Assembly: GCF_019279795.1 (NCBI RefSeq)
Contig: NC_056745.1
Span: 508,897,716 to 508,961,715, forward strand
DNA: 64,000 nt
Direction of reading: 5' to 3'
Source: Protopterus annectens
Taxonomy: Eukaryota; Chordata; Ceratodontiformes; Protopteridae
Shown piece after piece: positions 62,944 through 64,000 of the stretch; position 1 is the first letter of the stretch, and each line of letters begins with the position of its first letter. The notes under the pieces are model-generated. The model had not been told where the DNA came from. It saw only the letters and a program-made list of their open reading frames with translations, and did no database searches. A program made the position numbers and the translations under genes.

Positions 62944-64000
62944 AAAGATCCATGTCTGGGCGTCCCCATTTCCTTGTTATGCTGAAAACCTGTGGATTTA
63001 GTTTCCATTCATGAGGATCCATGAGATTTCTGCTTAGTTCGTCCGCCAGAGCATTTTTCTTTCCTGGCAGGAATTGTGCCTGCAGATGTACTTGATAGGT
63101 CAGTGCTGTGTTCCACAAAGTCATGGCTTGCCTGCAGAGGGGGTAGGAATGTGTGCCCCCTTGCTTGTTTATGTACCACATAACTGTGGTATTGTCCGTC
63201 TTTAGTAACAGTTGTCCTGGATGTAGTAGATCCTTGAAGACTATCAGGGCATGCTGTACAGCTAGCATCTCTTTTTGATTGATGTGAAGATGCATTTGTT
63301 CCTTGGGCCACGAGCCCTGAATATATTTTTCTGCCATGTGTGCTCCGCAGGCATAATCCGATGCATCTGTTGTTATTGTCTGCCTGGCTGTGGGTAAGGT
63401 GAAAGGCTGTCCCTTGTTGTGGTGGCAGGCCAGTGCCCACCATCGAAACTCCTATTGCAGGCAGGGAATAAGAGTTATTATTGTTTCCAGGCTGTGGCAA
63501 TGTTGAGTCCAAACACTTTTTAGATACCATTGTAGTTTCCTCATATGCAGTCTTGCATATGGAATTAGTAGAATGCAGGATGCCATGAAGCCCAGAGCCT
63601 GCAGAATTTTTCTTGCAGGGAGCTGGGTCTTTGTTGCCATCATTTGAAAGTAATGAATCAGTTGCCTTTGCTTGACTGGCATGAGATAAGCCATCTGGGC
63701 AGTTGTATTTAAGCTTGCACCCAGGAATATTATCTCGAGAGGGCACTAGTTTTGACTTCTTTTCGTTTACTGTGTACCCTAGGCAACTTGGTAATCTTTT
63801 TACAAACGCCAGATGCTTCAGTAGAATGTCCTTGCTCTCTGCTTGGATAAGGCAGTCGTCCAGGTAGGGATATATTTGAATTCCTTTTTGTCTGCAAAAT
63901 GCAATTACTGGTGCCAGGCATTTTGTGAAGACCCTGGGCGCAGTAGATAAGCCAAAGGGCAGTGCAGAGAATTGGTAATGCATTGAGCCAGCTATGAACC
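62606..64000 (-). pseudogene. DIRS-B2 RT and RNase H, frameshifted, partial
   Basis: From the window edge: HYQFSALPFGLSTAPRVFTK, YPYLDDCLIQAESKDILLKH (both Asp intact; 63,983-63,750), and a shift near 63,740. Then MAYLMPVKQRQLIHYFQMMA and KLQWYLKSVWTQHCHSLETI end at a stop near 63,452. RNase H is in a third frame (63,337-62,960): MAEKYIQGSWPKEQMHLHIN, QKEMLAVQHALIVFK, KTDNTTVMWYINKQGG, LADELSRNLMDPHEW. A shift near 62,945 leads to the 62,943-61,555 frame. Confidence 0.87.

Larger units (their letters stand above)
61034..64000 (-). mobile_element. DIRS-B2: DIRS element nested in DIRS-D gag, continues past the window
   Basis: The left end gtacagttgtgtac lies at 61,034. Left ITR 61,034-61,270 (ctggcaggctacccacagtc, the B type), an intact ICR at 61,414-61,530, YR, RNase H and the RT palm follow. 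The RT N-terminus, gag and right ITR would lie beyond 64,000. Only small lesions are visible, so it is one of the youngest copies. Confidence 0.92.

Noticed and set aside
1-64000. CRISPR arrays, bacterial operons, tRNA or rRNA genes
   Set aside because: No short regularly spaced direct repeats, cloverleaf sequences or rRNA-like blocks were seen. The reading-frame and repeat content is that of a eukaryotic repeat region.

Overview
The window looks like repeat-dense, gene-poor chromatin from a vertebrate with a large genome. No host gene, tRNA, rRNA or CRISPR array is recognisable. Nearly everything identifiable belongs to retrotransposons: DIRS-type tyrosine-recombinase (YR) elements, Penelope-like elements (PLEs), CR1/L2-like LINEs and an RTE-like LINE. 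This mixture is typical of lungfish and amphibians; the taxon is an inference, because nothing in the window identifies it directly. Coding remnants carry stops and frameshifts in most copies, but several DIRS copies are nearly intact, so some insertions are fairly recent.

Layout. 1-6.25 kb: the 3' part of an RTE-like LINE (+), a PLE remnant (-), short tandem duplications and a weak second PLE-like remnant (+). 6.25-18.75 kb: DIRS-C (-), split by a complete DIRS copy (A1, 7,669-13,235) and by a 1-kb PLE fragment (14,114-15,117). 18.75-20 kb: microsatellites and a 3 x 108-bp minisatellite. About 21.2-36.2 kb: an L2/CR1-like LINE (+), interrupted by a lone DIRS terminal repeat (21,312-21,604), by DIRS-B1 (23,656-34,686) and by a palindromic 0.4-kb MITE (35,166-35,573). 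DIRS-A2 (24,091-29,643) sits inside the internal complementary region of B1. 36.8-38.1 kb: an opposed LINE tail and a fold-back element. 38.5-41 kb: a rearranged PLE. 41.3-45.2 kb: a CR1-like LINE (+) with an esterase-type ORF1 remnant, an endonuclease and a reverse transcriptase. 45.5-51.6 kb: a decayed C-like DIRS (-) split by a 3.07-kb PLE with about 590-bp inverted repeats and a 15-bp target duplication. 51.6-64 kb: DIRS-D (-), split by DIRS-A3 (54,137-59,671) and by DIRS-B2 (61,034 to beyond the window).

How the DIRS genes work together. All DIRS copies read on the minus strand. The order is right inverted terminal repeat (ITR) with promoter, gag, RT-RNase H-methyltransferase-like polyprotein, YR, internal complementary region (ICR), left ITR. 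YR integrates a circular DNA intermediate. Three insertion sites where the host reading frame can be read across the element show insertion with no target duplication, next to AAA on the plus strand. The YR start codon overlaps the RNase H stop by exactly 16 nt in four copies.

The most interesting signals are the insertion of A2 into the circle-junction-like ICR of B1, the concentration of same-strand DIRS-in-DIRS insertions, hammerhead-ribozyme-like motifs at three PLE tails, and a CRE plus TATA arrangement in the DIRS ITRs.
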